A DNA stretch of 64,000 nt from an uncultured SAR86 cluster bacterium (GTDB lineage: Bacteria; Pseudomonadota; Gammaproteobacteria; Magnimaribacterales; D2472). The position numbers and the translations under genes are program-made. Positions 24,796 through 36,157 of the stretch are shown piece by piece. The stretch lies in assembly GCA_902623685.1 (NCBI GenBank), contig CACNUQ010000001.1, positions 62,001 through 126,000 on the forward strand. Direction: 5' to 3'. The notes under the pieces were generated by a model. That model was given only the letters and a program-made list of their open reading frames with translations. It was not told the DNA's origin and searched no databases. The stretch's first letter is position 1. Each line of letters begins with the position of its first letter.

Positions 24796-26785
24796 TTGGG
24801 GAATCATTGGCTCAGGTTCAATAGCGTCTGCTTTTGCGCACTCTATAAAATCAACTTCAAATTCTAAATTGATAGGCTTATACGGTAGAAATGTTGATAC
24901 AACAAACGCTTTTGCTAAAAAATTTAATATTTACGCTTATTATCAATTAAATGATTTGTTATTTTCGCCTGAAATAGATGCTGTTTATGTCGCAACACCG
25001 CACAGCGAACACTTTGCTCATACATTTCAAGCTATTAAAAATAACAAGCATGTTCTGTGTGAAAAGCCATTTACGATGAATGCATATGAGAGCATGATTC
25101 TCATAGATCTAGCCAAACAATCAAATATTTTTTTAATGGAAGGATTTATGTATAGAACTCATCCCCAAACAAAGAATATTTTGGATAATTTAGATATTTT
25201 TTTAGGTGATAAAGAGAAAATATTAATTGAAGCCTCATTTGGCTTTGCTGCTAAGGTTCCAAAAGATCATAGATTAAGAAATCCTGATCTGGGTGGAGGA
25301 GCAATACTAGATATTGGATGTTATCCCCTAACGATATGTAAGTTAATAGCTGGTCATTTGCAAGGACTTCCGTTTGCTGAACCTAGAGAGTTTTCAGCCA
25401 CAGGAGAGCTAGATGAGACTGGTGTTGATCTTCAATCTCACGCTCATATTATTTTTTCAGATTCAACTGAAGCAAAAATAAGTTGCGCAATAAATGAAAA
25501 TTTTTCCAATGATCTAGTAATATCTAATGGTAAAAAATCTATTGCTGTTAATCAACCATGGCATTGTGGACAATTTCAAGATGGAAGATCCTCTATTTTG
25601 GTAACTACTCCTGATCTAGGCAAACAAGAAATTTCGTTTATTGATGAACTTGGTTTATTTACTCGACAAATTGAGCATGCATCGAGTTGCATATTGCAGC
25701 AAAAGGCAGAATCGGAGTTTATCACTCACACTGAAACACAAAGTAATATGTTTTGGCTTGATCAATGGAGAGAAAAAATGAGCATTGAATGCCCAAAAAA
25801 TAATTTAAAAAATTCTCCAATATTTTCATCAAATACTTCTCAAATAAGAAAACCAATTCTAAAAAAAATAACCCTTCCAAAAATTAATAAGATTGGTTCA
25901 AGGCTTGCATTAGGTTGTGATAATCAAATCTCTGAGCTCCATGCATTTACAATGTTTGATCACTTTTATGAGTCGGGAGGAAGAATATTTGATACCGCCT
26001 ATATCTATAATCATGGAAAAGGCGATAAGTATCTTGGTAACTGGATAAACTCGAGAGGAGTTTCAAAAGACTTAATCGTCATTGGGAAGGCTGCTCATAC
26101 ACCTCAATGCGAGCCAAAATTTATTCGACCTCAAATTCTTGAATCACTTGATCGGCTTAATATCTCAAAAATAGATATTTTTTGTCTCCACCGAGATAAT
26201 AGGGATGTACCGGTCGATGAATTTATTGATGCATTGTCAGATATTAGAGATGAAGGTCTAATTCACATATATGGAGCCTCAAATTGGGAGTTAGATAGAT
26301 TCTCTTCTGCAAGAGCTTACGCAATAAAAAATAAAAAAGAACCATTTTCAGTATTAAGCAATAATTTTAGCTTAGCAGAAATGATTCAACCAGTATGGCC
26401 AGGTTGTGTCGGAGTAAATGATAGATTTTTAGAATATATTATTAGCGAAAAGATTTTATTATTTCCTTGGTCTTCTCAGGCAAGAGGATTTTTTATCAAA
26501 AAGAAAGAACAGACTTCTAATGAGCATTTTTCAAATCCAACTTTGGATGAAGAAATGAGGGTTTGGCATTATGAAAAAAACCTACAGAGAAGAGAAAAGT
26601 GCTTTGAGTTGGCCGAGAAAAAAAGTGTAGAACCTATACAAATTGCCTTGGCGTATGTTCTGCACCAATCCGATTTAATTTTTCCACTAATTGGTCCAAG
26701 AAATTTATCTGAGACCAGTAGCTCAATTGAAGCGACGAAAATTAAGCTCTCTGTCAAAGAACTTCAAGAGCTTTCTCAAGGTTGA
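24782..26785 (+). CDS. Gfo/Idh/MocA dehydrogenase fused to aldo/keto reductase
   Basis: A 667-residue two-enzyme fusion. Residues 1 to about 330 are an NAD(P)-binding Gfo/Idh/MocA domain: GIIGSGSIASAFAHSI, CEKPFTMNAYE with the catalytic lysine, and GGGAILDIGCYPLT. Residues about 370-667 are an aldo/keto reductase: FDTAYIYNHG (Asp and Tyr near 403), IGKAAH (Lys near 436) and CLHRDN (His near 468), the full catalytic tetrad. The frame is open throughout. Both halves act on sugars or polyols with nicotinamide cofactors, so the fusion may channel a keto-sugar intermediate. It is coupled to the GPH symporter gene and overlaps the GH3 gene stop by 32 bp. Confidence 0.88.
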   Translation: MKQINWGIIGSGSIASAFAHSIKSTSNSKLIGLYGRNVDTTNAFAKKFNIYAYYQLNDLLFSPEIDAVYVATPHSEHFAHTFQAIKNNKHVLCEKPFTMNAYESMILIDLAKQSNIFLMEGFMYRTHPQTKNILDNLDIFLGDKEKILIEASFGFAAKVPKDHRLRNPDLGGGAILDIGCYPLTICKLIAGHLQGLPFAEPREFSATGELDETGVDLQSHAHIIFSDSTEAKISCAINENFSNDLVISNGKKSIAVNQPWHCGQFQDGRSSILVTTPDLGKQEISFIDELGLFTRQIEHASSCILQQKAESEFITHTETQSNMFWLDQWREKMSIECPKNNLKNSPIFSSNTSQIRKPILKKITLPKINKIGSRLALGCDNQISELHAFTMFDHFYESGGRIFDTAYIYNHGKGDKYLGNWINSRGVSKDLIVIGKAAHTPQCEPKFIRPQILESLDRLNISKIDIFCLHRDNRDVPVDEFIDALSDIRDEGLIHIYGASNWELDRFSSARAYAIKNKKEPFSVLSNNFSLAEMIQPVWPGCVGVNDRFLEYIISEKILLFPWSSQARGFFIKKKEQTSNEHFSNPTLDEEMRVWHYEKNLQRREKCFELAEKKSVEPIQIALAYVLHQSDLIFPLIGPRNLSETSSSIEATKIKLSVKELQELSQG

Positions 26786-29201
26786 TAGATGACTTTAAAA
26801 TAATATTTTTTGAGGATGGCCCTATTAAAATTTCATATGATCCCCCTTTAATCTGCCATCTTTTTCCATCTATAGACCAGTATGAAAAATTTCTTTGAGT
26901 AAGTATTATCTCAACATTTTTTTCATCATTAGCATCAATATTGACTTTACAAAAGCCTTGAAGTGTCTTGATAGGCTCATTCTCTAAAATATTTGAATAA
27001 CGAATATAACATTGGGCTATTTCAGAACCTGCAGTTTCTCCTTTATTTTTAATAGTGAATTTGCATAAAACTTCTTTGTTATCTTTTAGTTCTACTTCTA
27101 AATTTTTATACTCAAATTCTGTATAGGATAAGCCATGGCCAAAGCAAAATAGAGGCTTAATATCTTTCTTTTCATACCATTTATAACCAACTAAAAGTTT
27201 TTCGCCATAGTTCATTTGTAAATTTTCACCAGGGTATGATTCAAAAGCTGGAGTGTCTTCAATTCTTGCAGGGAATGATGTTGGCAATTTACCAGAAGGA
27301 TTTATTGAACCAGACAAAATATCATACAAGGCATTACCAAATTCCTGTCCCGCAAACCATGCTTGCAATACAGCCTTTGCTTTATCTAATAAGGGAATAT
27401 TTACTGGTGAGCCAGTATTAATTACTAATGCTGTATTTTCGTTAGCATTTAGTACTGCTTCAATTAGAGTATTTTGATTCGCAGGTAAATTAAAATCAGC
27501 TCTATCATTGCCCTCAGTCTCCCAGTCAGAGTTGGTTCCAACAATTAAAATTACTTGATCTGCTTCAGAGGCAATATCAATGGCCTCTGAAAATAAATCA
27601 ACCTCATCAGGAGGTTGACAGCCAATATAGACAGCGGGGAAATTACCTTGAAAATAATACTCTATTACTATTTTATAGGTTTCTCCTTTTTTAAAATTTG
27701 CAATTCCTTTTTTGGAGGCTGATCCAAAAGTAAAAAATGCCTCACCCGGCTCAATATTATTCCAATTATCAATAAGCTCTTTATTATCAATAAACATGCG
27801 ACACTGGCCTATACCAAAAATCTCAAATTCATGCGGGCCAGAAATATCTGGAGCATATTCACAGGAAAATTTTACTGATGTTTTTGGTCTCTCCTCTTTA
27901 GCAATTATCTCTTTGGCAAAACCTTCAAAGACCCAGAATTTACTACCTATTAAATTTTCTTGAAAGAGTAAATTTTTATCAAAACTTTCTCCATCAAAGT
28001 ATTCCACTAAGAAACCCTCCGAGGATTTCATCAGCTTTTCATTAATTTTTGGAAGATACTTATGCGTATGACAACCTTTTGAATACAAAATTTCTGTTTT
28101 AGCTCCTATTCTTTCTTGAATTGCTTCAAGTGGATGAACTTGATAATGGGGTCTTAGGCTCGCACTCCCACCTCCAATAATCTGTGCCTCTTTTGCATTA
28201 GGGCCAATTATTGCTAATTTTTTTATATCTTTTTTCAGGGGTAACATACCGTCGTTTTTTAAAAGAACCATTCCGTCAGCCGCTGCTTTTCTTAATAATT
28301 TTCTATGCTCGGGATTATCAATAGCCTCTTCATTCTTGATTTCTGGTTGATCAAAACGTTTTGAGAATTCTGCTATAGATAAGATTCTTTTTACCTTGTC
28401 GTCAATTAAATCTTCTGCAACTCTTTTGCTTTTGATTGCATCTATCAATGCATTTCCCCAAACATTGCCTGGTCCAGGCATTTCAAGATCTAGTCCTCCA
28501 TTTGCATTTTCTTCAGTTTCAAGAGCTGCTCCCCAGTCACTTACAACATATCCATCAAAACCCCATTCTTTTTTTAAAATATCTATTAGTATTTCCTGAT
28601 GTGAACTACAGTAGATATTATTTAATTTGTTGTAAGCACTCATTACAACTTTTGCATTTCCTTCTTTCACTCCTATTTCAAATGGAAGAAGATATATCTC
28701 TCTGAGTGTTTGTTCATCAATATTTGAGCTGATTGAATGCCTTTCAAACTCAGTATCATTGCCTACAAAATGCTTCAGGCAGGCTGCAACATTTTGAGAT
28801 TGGACGCCCTGAACGTAACTAGATGCAATTTTTCCAGTTAAAAATGGATCTTCTGAAAAATTCTCAAAATGTCTGCCACCCAGCGGATGTCTATGAATGT
28901 TAATGGTAGGACCTAAGAGCACATCCACATCTTTTGCTTGAGCTTCTTCGCCCAAAGCCACCCCTATTTTTTTGACTTGATCTAGATCCCAAGAAGAGCT
29001 AATGGATATAGCGCAAGGAAAACAGGCTGATGATTTTCCTGAATTGGAATCTCCTCTTACACCATTTGGTCCATCCGACATCTTAATGCTTGGAATACCT
29101 TTTCTATCAATCTTATTGGTATACCAACTATTAAATCCACTCAGAAGAGATACTTTTTCTTCTAATGTAAGGTCATTAATAATTTGATCTATCTTACTCA
29201 T
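26754..29201 (-). CDS. Glycoside hydrolase family 3 beta-glucosidase with PA14 domain
   Basis: An 815-residue GH3 enzyme: (beta/alpha)8 domain (about 1-300) with GPTINIHRHPLGGRHFENFSE and the nucleophile Asp222 in VVSDWGA, an alpha/beta sandwich holding the acid/base, a PA14 carbohydrate-binding insertion (about 398-525) and a C-terminal fibronectin-like domain (YSYTEFEYKN-type region). No signal peptide is visible, so it is probably cytoplasmic and acts on imported oligosaccharides. It hydrolyses terminal beta-glucosides or similar. It shares 32 bp with the end of the convergent fusion gene. Confidence 0.93.
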   Translation of the reverse strand: MSKIDQIINDLTLEEKVSLLSGFNSWYTNKIDRKGIPSIKMSDGPNGVRGDSNSGKSSACFPCAISISSSWDLDQVKKIGVALGEEAQAKDVDVLLGPTINIHRHPLGGRHFENFSEDPFLTGKIASSYVQGVQSQNVAACLKHFVGNDTEFERHSISSNIDEQTLREIYLLPFEIGVKEGNAKVVMSAYNKLNNIYCSSHQEILIDILKKEWGFDGYVVSDWGAALETEENANGGLDLEMPGPGNVWGNALIDAIKSKRVAEDLIDDKVKRILSIAEFSKRFDQPEIKNEEAIDNPEHRKLLRKAAADGMVLLKNDGMLPLKKDIKKLAIIGPNAKEAQIIGGGSASLRPHYQVHPLEAIQERIGAKTEILYSKGCHTHKYLPKINEKLMKSSEGFLVEYFDGESFDKNLLFQENLIGSKFWVFEGFAKEIIAKEERPKTSVKFSCEYAPDISGPHEFEIFGIGQCRMFIDNKELIDNWNNIEPGEAFFTFGSASKKGIANFKKGETYKIVIEYYFQGNFPAVYIGCQPPDEVDLFSEAIDIASEADQVILIVGTNSDWETEGNDRADFNLPANQNTLIEAVLNANENTALVINTGSPVNIPLLDKAKAVLQAWFAGQEFGNALYDILSGSINPSGKLPTSFPARIEDTPAFESYPGENLQMNYGEKLLVGYKWYEKKDIKPLFCFGHGLSYTEFEYKNLEVELKDNKEVLCKFTIKNKGETAGSEIAQCYIRYSNILENEPIKTLQGFCKVNIDANDEKNVEIILTQRNFSYWSIDGKRWQIKGGSYEILIGPSSKNIILKSSINLEKALEVL

Positions 29202-29243
29202 GAGTTAATCTTAATTCCTTTAAAGCTAAAAACACACTCTTAT

Positions 29244-29957
29244 ATGCCACCAGAGTTTATTATCTTCTTCTCTATATTATCTTTTTTAACCTCTTTATTA
29301 ACTTCTATTTTTAGTGTTGGCGGTGGTCTGATAATGCTTGTTGCACTGGCCCAATATTTTTCGCCTGGAATACTTATCCCGTTGCATGGGGCAATTCAGC
29401 TCTCAAACAATTTATCAAGAACTTTTGTGTATCGGGAATTTTATAAATGGAAGCTTATTAAAAACATTTTAGCGGCTAGTATATTCGGTGCATTTAGTGG
29501 AATTTTATTATTTGGCTCTGTACCAGAACAATTTTTAATTTGGCTAATTGCTGGCACTATTTTATTTTTTACGTGGGCTCCTTTAGATAACTTTATTCTC
29601 TCCATAATGAGAAATGATTGGTTTTGTGGATTTATTTCTGGTTTTGCAGGTGTTTTTATCGGGGCAAATGGACCTTTAGTAACGGCTTACATGAGAACAA
29701 AAAACTTGTCACCGGAAGTATTAGTAGCCAATCATGGCGCCGTTATGATTTTTCAGCATTCTTTTAAAATTATTTTATTTATATATTTTTTTAGTTTTTC
29801 TCTTTTAGAGTACCTTTTATTTATTTTTGCCCTTGCTGTTGCTGGTTATGCGGGCGCATTACTAGGTAAAAAATTAATTTCATATATTTCATACGAAAAA
29901 TTCTATATTTTCCTGAAGTTACTTTTATCTGCGCTTGCTTTAATTTTATTATTCTAA
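29244..29957 (+). CDS. TauE/SafE-family membrane exporter
   Basis: A 237-residue protein with about eight spans. The N-terminal ILSFLTSLLTSIFSVGGGLIML and the repeat FISGFAGVFIGANGPLV in the second half are the duplicated TauE/SafE motif. The family exports sulfite, sulfoacetate or other organic sulphur or carboxylate anions. Met at 29244 is preferred because upstream in-frame starts reach back into the beta-glucosidase gene. It is divergent from that gene, with 42 bp between them. Confidence 0.85.
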   Translation: MPPEFIIFFSILSFLTSLLTSIFSVGGGLIMLVALAQYFSPGILIPLHGAIQLSNNLSRTFVYREFYKWKLIKNILAASIFGAFSGILLFGSVPEQFLIWLIAGTILFFTWAPLDNFILSIMRNDWFCGFISGFAGVFIGANGPLVTAYMRTKNLSPEVLVANHGAVMIFQHSFKIILFIYFFSFSLLEYLLFIFALAVAGYAGALLGKKLISYISYEKFYIFLKLLLSALALILLF

Positions 29958-30028
29958 GGGATTTATAAAATAATAATGTGCATTGATTTAAAATTCTTCG
30001 TACAATCAAATTAACAAATGAGAATTAT

Positions 30029-30916
30029 ATGAAATTAGTAGCGGGGCTTTTTGGCCTAGAAAATTTTTATGGCGGAGATATTTTATCTTTAATCGAAATT
30101 TCTCAAATGGCTGAAGAGCTAGGCTTTGACTCTGTTAGTGTTACCGATCATGTAGTAATGGGTAAAAATCTTCACAAATATCCATTCGGAAAATTTCCAC
30201 TTCCATCTGAAGCACCATGGTATGAGCCATTATCACTACTAACTATGATTGCCTCAAATACAAAAAAGATAAACTTAGCTACAGCTGTGCTTATTGCACC
30301 CCTCCGAAATCCTGCATTACTAGCAAAGAATGCTGCTACCCTGGATGCTATTTCTAAAGGGCGCTTAGAACTCGGAGTTGGCCTAGGTTGGCAAAAAGAA
30401 GAATTTGATACTGCTGGGGTTAGCTTTGAGAATCGAGCAGAGATCTTTTGGGAAACTTTAGATATCTGTAAATTACTATGGGAAGACAGCCCAGTTTCAT
30501 TTCATGGCAAAAACTTTAATTTTGATGATATTTGGTGTCATCCTCAACCTGCTCAAGGTAAAGATTTGCCTTTATTATTTGGCTTAAAAATGACGTCTGA
30601 AAATGCTTCCAGAATTGCTAAAGTTGGACATGGATGGATTCCGATTAAAACAAGTAGAGAGTTTATTTCTGAAGGAAAAGAAATATTGTCTGAAGCTTTT
30701 ATTAAAGCGGGAAGGGAGGATCAGCCAAGAATTAGGGGCCAACTTCCCACATGCATTGATGATAATGGTGTTCCTAATATCGAGCTCACTCTTCAGGAAT
30801 TAGAAAAATCTTTTGCTGCCGGTTTAAATGAAGTTGAGATTTTTCCAATAAATTTTGTGCAAGAGCCTGATGATATTTATAAAGTTCTTAAATTAATTGC
30901 AGGGGTAAAAAAATAA
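30029..30916 (+). CDS. Luciferase-like (LLM) flavin/F420-type oxidoreductase
   Basis: A 295-residue bacterial-luciferase-like TIM barrel. LAEELGFDSVSVTDHVVMG at the start, the nucleotide-binding stretch LATAVLIAPLRNPALLAKNAATLDAISKGRLELGVGLGWQKEEF and a C-terminal GLNEVEIFPI segment match the LLM group annotated as F420-dependent. Whether the cofactor is F420 or FMN cannot be told here; no F420 synthesis gene is in the window. It is joined to the SnoaL-like gene by a TAATG overlap. Confidence 0.82.
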   Translation: MKLVAGLFGLENFYGGDILSLIEISQMAEELGFDSVSVTDHVVMGKNLHKYPFGKFPLPSEAPWYEPLSLLTMIASNTKKINLATAVLIAPLRNPALLAKNAATLDAISKGRLELGVGLGWQKEEFDTAGVSFENRAEIFWETLDICKLLWEDSPVSFHGKNFNFDDIWCHPQPAQGKDLPLLFGLKMTSENASRIAKVGHGWIPIKTSREFISEGKEILSEAFIKAGREDQPRIRGQLPTCIDDNGVPNIELTLQELEKSFAAGLNEVEIFPINFVQEPDDIYKVLKLIAGVKK

Positions 30917-31353
30917 TGGAAGAAAATATTGTTTCATCAAAGGTATCAAATTTAATGGCACCAACAAAATTATCAAATTTATATGCAATGTACATTGATA
31001 ATAGAAAGTTTTCGTCTCTTGGTACTATTATGTGGGACGAATTTTCTATGCATGGACATTATGAGATTAACGGCTTAAAGAATTTCATAGCTGCTATGCA
31101 GCAACTAGAAAACTATAAAAGTACCATGCATCAAATCATGAATGTAAATGGAGAATGGCAAGAAAACACTTATAAAGGACAAACATACTGTATTGCTAGT
31201 CATATGTTTGACAAGGATGGTAAAACACATAAATTGGACATGGGCATAATTTATGGCGATGTTATCGAGGTGCGTGAGAGTAAGGCTAAATTCATTTCCA
31301 GAAATTTTAACCTTCAATGGCAAAAAACAGATATTTTAGATACTTTAGAGTAA
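30916..31353 (+). CDS. NTF2-fold (SnoaL-like) protein
   Basis: A 145-residue protein with the alpha+beta cone fold of the NTF2/SnoaL group: helical start LSNLYAMYIDNRKFSSLGTIMWDEFSMHGHYEINGLKNFIAAMQ, then a beta-rich half ending NFNLQWQKT. Members are small isomerases, dehydratases or binding proteins. Its start codon overlaps the stop of the luciferase-like gene, so it probably acts on the same substrate, possibly as a partner enzyme. Confidence 0.75.
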   Translation: MEENIVSSKVSNLMAPTKLSNLYAMYIDNRKFSSLGTIMWDEFSMHGHYEINGLKNFIAAMQQLENYKSTMHQIMNVNGEWQENTYKGQTYCIASHMFDKDGKTHKLDMGIIYGDVIEVRESKAKFISRNFNLQWQKTDILDTLE

Positions 31354-31355
31354 AG

Positions 31356-32258
31356 TTAATTTCTGTTAGATTGTCTTAGGCATTGTTCAAAAAAATCAAT
31401 TAATAAATTCATGTTTTCCATTCCTGCGTAATCTGGCCTTGTAACAAGCGCTATCTCACGGTGAGGGCCTGGCTCATTTAGATGGGCAATAAAGAAGTCT
31501 TTTTTACTTCCTATTAATTCCTTTAGAGCCATTTTAGGTATTAAGGTTGTTCCCATTCTTCCCTTCACTAATTGAATAATTGTATTAAGACTCGAAGCCT
31601 TTAATGAATATTTGCTAGAGGAAGAAAAGTTACATGCACCAAGGATATGGTCTTTTAAGCAATGACCATCTTCAAGGAGTAATAGGTCAGCATTTTCTAA
31701 TTCGGAAGCTTTAATTTCAGTTTTACCAGCATTTTTATCTTGAGTGTTTGACACCCAAAAAAAATCTTCTTCCCAGAATTTAAAGGTAGTTAAATCTTTG
31801 GTGTCATATGGAAGTGCTAAAATCGCCATGTCTAAATCACCTTCATTAACTTTATCTAATAGTATTTGAGATTGCCCTTCTTCTATTTTAAATTTTAAAT
31901 TGGAAAATTTTTTTCTTACTTTCGGTAGTATTAATGGAAGAAAATATGGACTTATTGTAGGAATGATGCCGAGAGATATTGAAGAACCAAGGAATCCCGA
32001 ACTATGTTGAGCAAGTTCATTAATACTATTGATCTCTAATTTTATTTTCTTAGCTTTGGCTAAAATTTCTTTTCCTATGCTAGTCAAAATAACTTTTTTA
32101 TTGTTTCTCTCAAAAATTTTTACGCCTAGATATGATTCCAGCTCAGTAATAGCATTACTTAATGTTGATGGTGATATAAAACATTCATCAGCCGCCTTTT
32201 TAAAGTGTAAATTCTTTTCAACTGCTAGGGCATATTTGATTTGTTTAAGGGTCAGCAT
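31356..32258 (-). CDS. oxyR: OxyR-like peroxide-sensing LysR regulator
   Basis: A 300-residue LysR-type regulator with an N-terminal helix-turn-helix (about 1-60, KKAADECFISPSTLSNAITELE) and a C-terminal sensor domain. Cys200 and Cys209 in EDGHCLKDHILGAC match the redox cysteines Cys199 and Cys208 of E. coli OxyR with the same nine-residue spacing. It therefore probably forms a disulphide on hydrogen peroxide and activates katG. It is divergent from katG (140-bp gap), the classical arrangement. Confidence 0.93.
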   Translation of the reverse strand: MLTLKQIKYALAVEKNLHFKKAADECFISPSTLSNAITELESYLGVKIFERNNKKVILTSIGKEILAKAKKIKLEINSINELAQHSSGFLGSSISLGIIPTISPYFLPLILPKVRKKFSNLKFKIEEGQSQILLDKVNEGDLDMAILALPYDTKDLTTFKFWEEDFFWVSNTQDKNAGKTEIKASELENADLLLLEDGHCLKDHILGACNFSSSSKYSLKASSLNTIIQLVKGRMGTTLIPKMALKELIGSKKDFFIAHLNEPGPHREIALVTRPDYAGMENMNLLIDFFEQCLRQSNRN

Positions 32259-32290
32259 ATATATATTAAAATTCTATCATTTAAAAAATC

Positions 32291-32331
32291 GAATGTAACA
32301 TTCTTTTTTTATATATTTACCAATATATAAA
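32291..32331. promoter_or_regulatory. Two inverted repeats in the oxyR-katG spacer
   Basis: GAATGT-A-ACATTC (32291-32303) is a perfect palindrome with a one-base centre. Next to it, TTTATATATT/AATATATAAA (32308-32317 and 32322-32331) are perfect 10-bp arms around TACC. They lie midway between the two start codons, where OxyR would be expected to bind, although neither matches the classical ATAG-type consensus well. Their role as operators is an inference. Confidence 0.4.
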
Positions 32332-32371
32332 ATTTGTTGTAATATTATCGTTACCACAGCTTACGCAGTGA

Positions 32372-34540
<2,169 letters not shown>

Positions 34541-34560
34541 AAAAGTCTACCCAATTAAAG

Positions 34561-34588
34561 AAAAGGGGCTTATTAGCCCCTTTTTTAT
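34561..34588 (+). terminator. Rho-independent terminator after katG
   Basis: AAAAGGGGCT-TATT-AGCCCCTTTT forms a strong stem with GGGGCT/AGCCCC and a four-base loop, followed by a run of T. It starts 20 bp after the katG stop. It is the clearest intrinsic terminator in the window and, having an A-run upstream, may also work for transcripts entering from the right. Confidence 0.92.
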
Positions 34589-34634
34589 TTAAAAATTTTT
34601 TATCAAACAGATAGCTCAATAATGAGGGGGTTTC

Positions 34635-34796
34635 TCATAATCTATTGGAGGGAAAGATGATTTTTTTTAGCGAAGTATTTTTTCTCTTATTCTTAGAATA
34701 TTTTGACATTACATCAGCCGCATCATCTACTGCAGATGGCAATTCTTTCTTATTAGATCTTGATTTATGTATGTAAGTTGTTTTTCTTATGCTCAT
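34635..34796 (-). CDS. Possible small basic protein (53 residues)
   Basis: The 320-bp gap between katG and coaD holds, besides the terminator, a minus-strand frame of 53 codons. It would encode a lysine- and arginine-rich product (MSIRKTTYIHKSRSNKKEL..., with a short acidic VDDAADVMSKY centre). No good ribosome site is seen before the ATG and I recognise no family. It may equally be chance; the positive charge is the only hint of function. Confidence 0.3.
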   Translation of the reverse strand: MSIRKTTYIHKSRSNKKELPSAVDDAADVMSKYSKNKRKNTSLKKIIFPSNRL

Positions 34797-34860
34797 AACC
34801 ATTATTTTACATAATCATTATATATTTTGATCAATTAAGAATGTTTAGTATCATTCGATA

Positions 34861-35343
34861 ATGAAAATTGCAATTTATCCAGGGTCATTTGATCCAATAA
34901 CATTTGGGCATATTGATATTGTAGAGAGAGCCGCTAGCCTTTTTGATAAAGTAATTCTTGGTGTCGCTGAAAGTCAATCTAAGAATCCACTGTTTTCCGT
35001 AGATGAGAGAATAGAGCTTATCTCAGATATTTTTAAAGATAATTCTAAGATTGAGGCCATAGGCTATTCAAAACAGCTAACAGTTGATTTGGCTAGAGAT
35101 AATAATGCTACTGCAATTATCAGAGGTTTGAGAGCTGTTGCAGATTTCGAATATGAATTTCAATTGGCAACAATGAATAGAAGCTTGGCTCCAGACATTG
35201 AAAGTATATTTTTTACTCCAAAGGATACCCTAATATATGTTTCATCTAGCTTGGTGAAAGAAATTGCTACTTTTGGCGGTGATGTTTCAAGGTTTGTTCC
35301 AGAAAATGTCAAAGTCGCCTTAGAAAATAAAATTGCTGGCTAA
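34861..35343 (+). CDS. coaD: Phosphopantetheine adenylyltransferase
   Basis: A 160-residue nucleotidyltransferase. YPGSFDPITFGHIDI carries the TxGH-type nucleotide motif, and RGLRAVADFEYEFQLATMNR and the C-terminal VSSSLVKEIATFGGDVS are diagnostic for CoaD. It transfers AMP to 4'-phosphopantetheine, the penultimate step of coenzyme A synthesis. Length is normal. The last four bases overlap the convergent mutM stop. Confidence 0.97.
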   Translation: MKIAIYPGSFDPITFGHIDIVERAASLFDKVILGVAESQSKNPLFSVDERIELISDIFKDNSKIEAIGYSKQLTVDLARDNNATAIIRGLRAVADFEYEFQLATMNRSLAPDIESIFFTPKDTLIYVSSSLVKEIATFGGDVSRFVPENVKVALENKIAG

Positions 35344-36152
35344 ACTTGGCATTTTTTACAAAAAAATGTTGCTCTTTGTGCTTGAACGATCCTTGTTATT
35401 TCTTCTTTTTTGCAAGATAAACAATTTTTATTGCCACGATCGTAAACAGATAAATCAATTTTAAAATAACCTTTATTACCGTCTGGTTGATAAAAATCTT
35501 GAAGAGTGGTTCCGCCTGCTTCTATGGCCTGCTTCAAGATTATTTTTGTTGATTCAGCAATTCTAATATTTTCTTTTTTTGTTAAAGTTTTGCATTTTCT
35601 TGTTGGTCGAATTTTCGAATTAAATAAAATTTCATTTGCATAAATGTTTCCTATGCCAACAACATTTTTTTGATTCATTAGAGCATTTTTGATTGGCGAT
35701 TTAGATTTTTTAGTCTTATTAAAAAGATACATACCATTAAATTCTGAGGATAATGGTTCTGGCCCAAGATTCTTTAATAAGAAATGATTTTTAGGGTCTC
35801 TAATAAAATGCATTGAACCAAATCTTCTTGGATCATTAAAAATTATTTTTTCATCCTCAAAAATAAATTCAATATGGTCATGCTTTTTGTAAAATTTTGA
35901 ATTTTTTTTATCAATTCTGAGAGTTCCCGTCATACCTAGATGAATCAAAATTTGAAATTCATCAACATTTAAAAGTATGTATTTAGCTCTTCTCGTAATA
36001 TTTTTTACTTTTTTTCCATGCAGCTTTTGAAAAGGCTTTCTATTTACTTTCCATCTTAGGTTAGGATTAAAAATTTTTATAGATTCAATATGCTGATTTC
36101 GGAATTTTTGAATTGCTTGAACTGAGGTTTCTACCTCTGGCAATTCAGGCAT
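35340..36152 (-). CDS. mutM: Formamidopyrimidine-DNA glycosylase
   Basis: A 270-residue Fpg/MutM. The N-terminus PELPEVET supplies the catalytic Pro2 and Glu3, LIHLGMTGTLR holds the lysine-equivalent binding loop region, NVVGIGNIYANEILF is the helix-two-turn-helix, and two CxxC pairs near the end (CLSC, CKKC) form the zinc finger. It removes oxidised purines such as 8-oxoguanine from DNA. It is followed by six bases and then the TolC-family gene stop is upstream, so both may be cotranscribed on the minus strand. Confidence 0.96.
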   Translation of the reverse strand: MPELPEVETSVQAIQKFRNQHIESIKIFNPNLRWKVNRKPFQKLHGKKVKNITRRAKYILLNVDEFQILIHLGMTGTLRIDKKNSKFYKKHDHIEFIFEDEKIIFNDPRRFGSMHFIRDPKNHFLLKNLGPEPLSSEFNGMYLFNKTKKSKSPIKNALMNQKNVVGIGNIYANEILFNSKIRPTRKCKTLTKKENIRIAESTKIILKQAIEAGGTTLQDFYQPDGNKGYFKIDLSVYDRGNKNCLSCKKEEITRIVQAQRATFFCKKCQV

Positions 36153-36157
36153 ATTTT

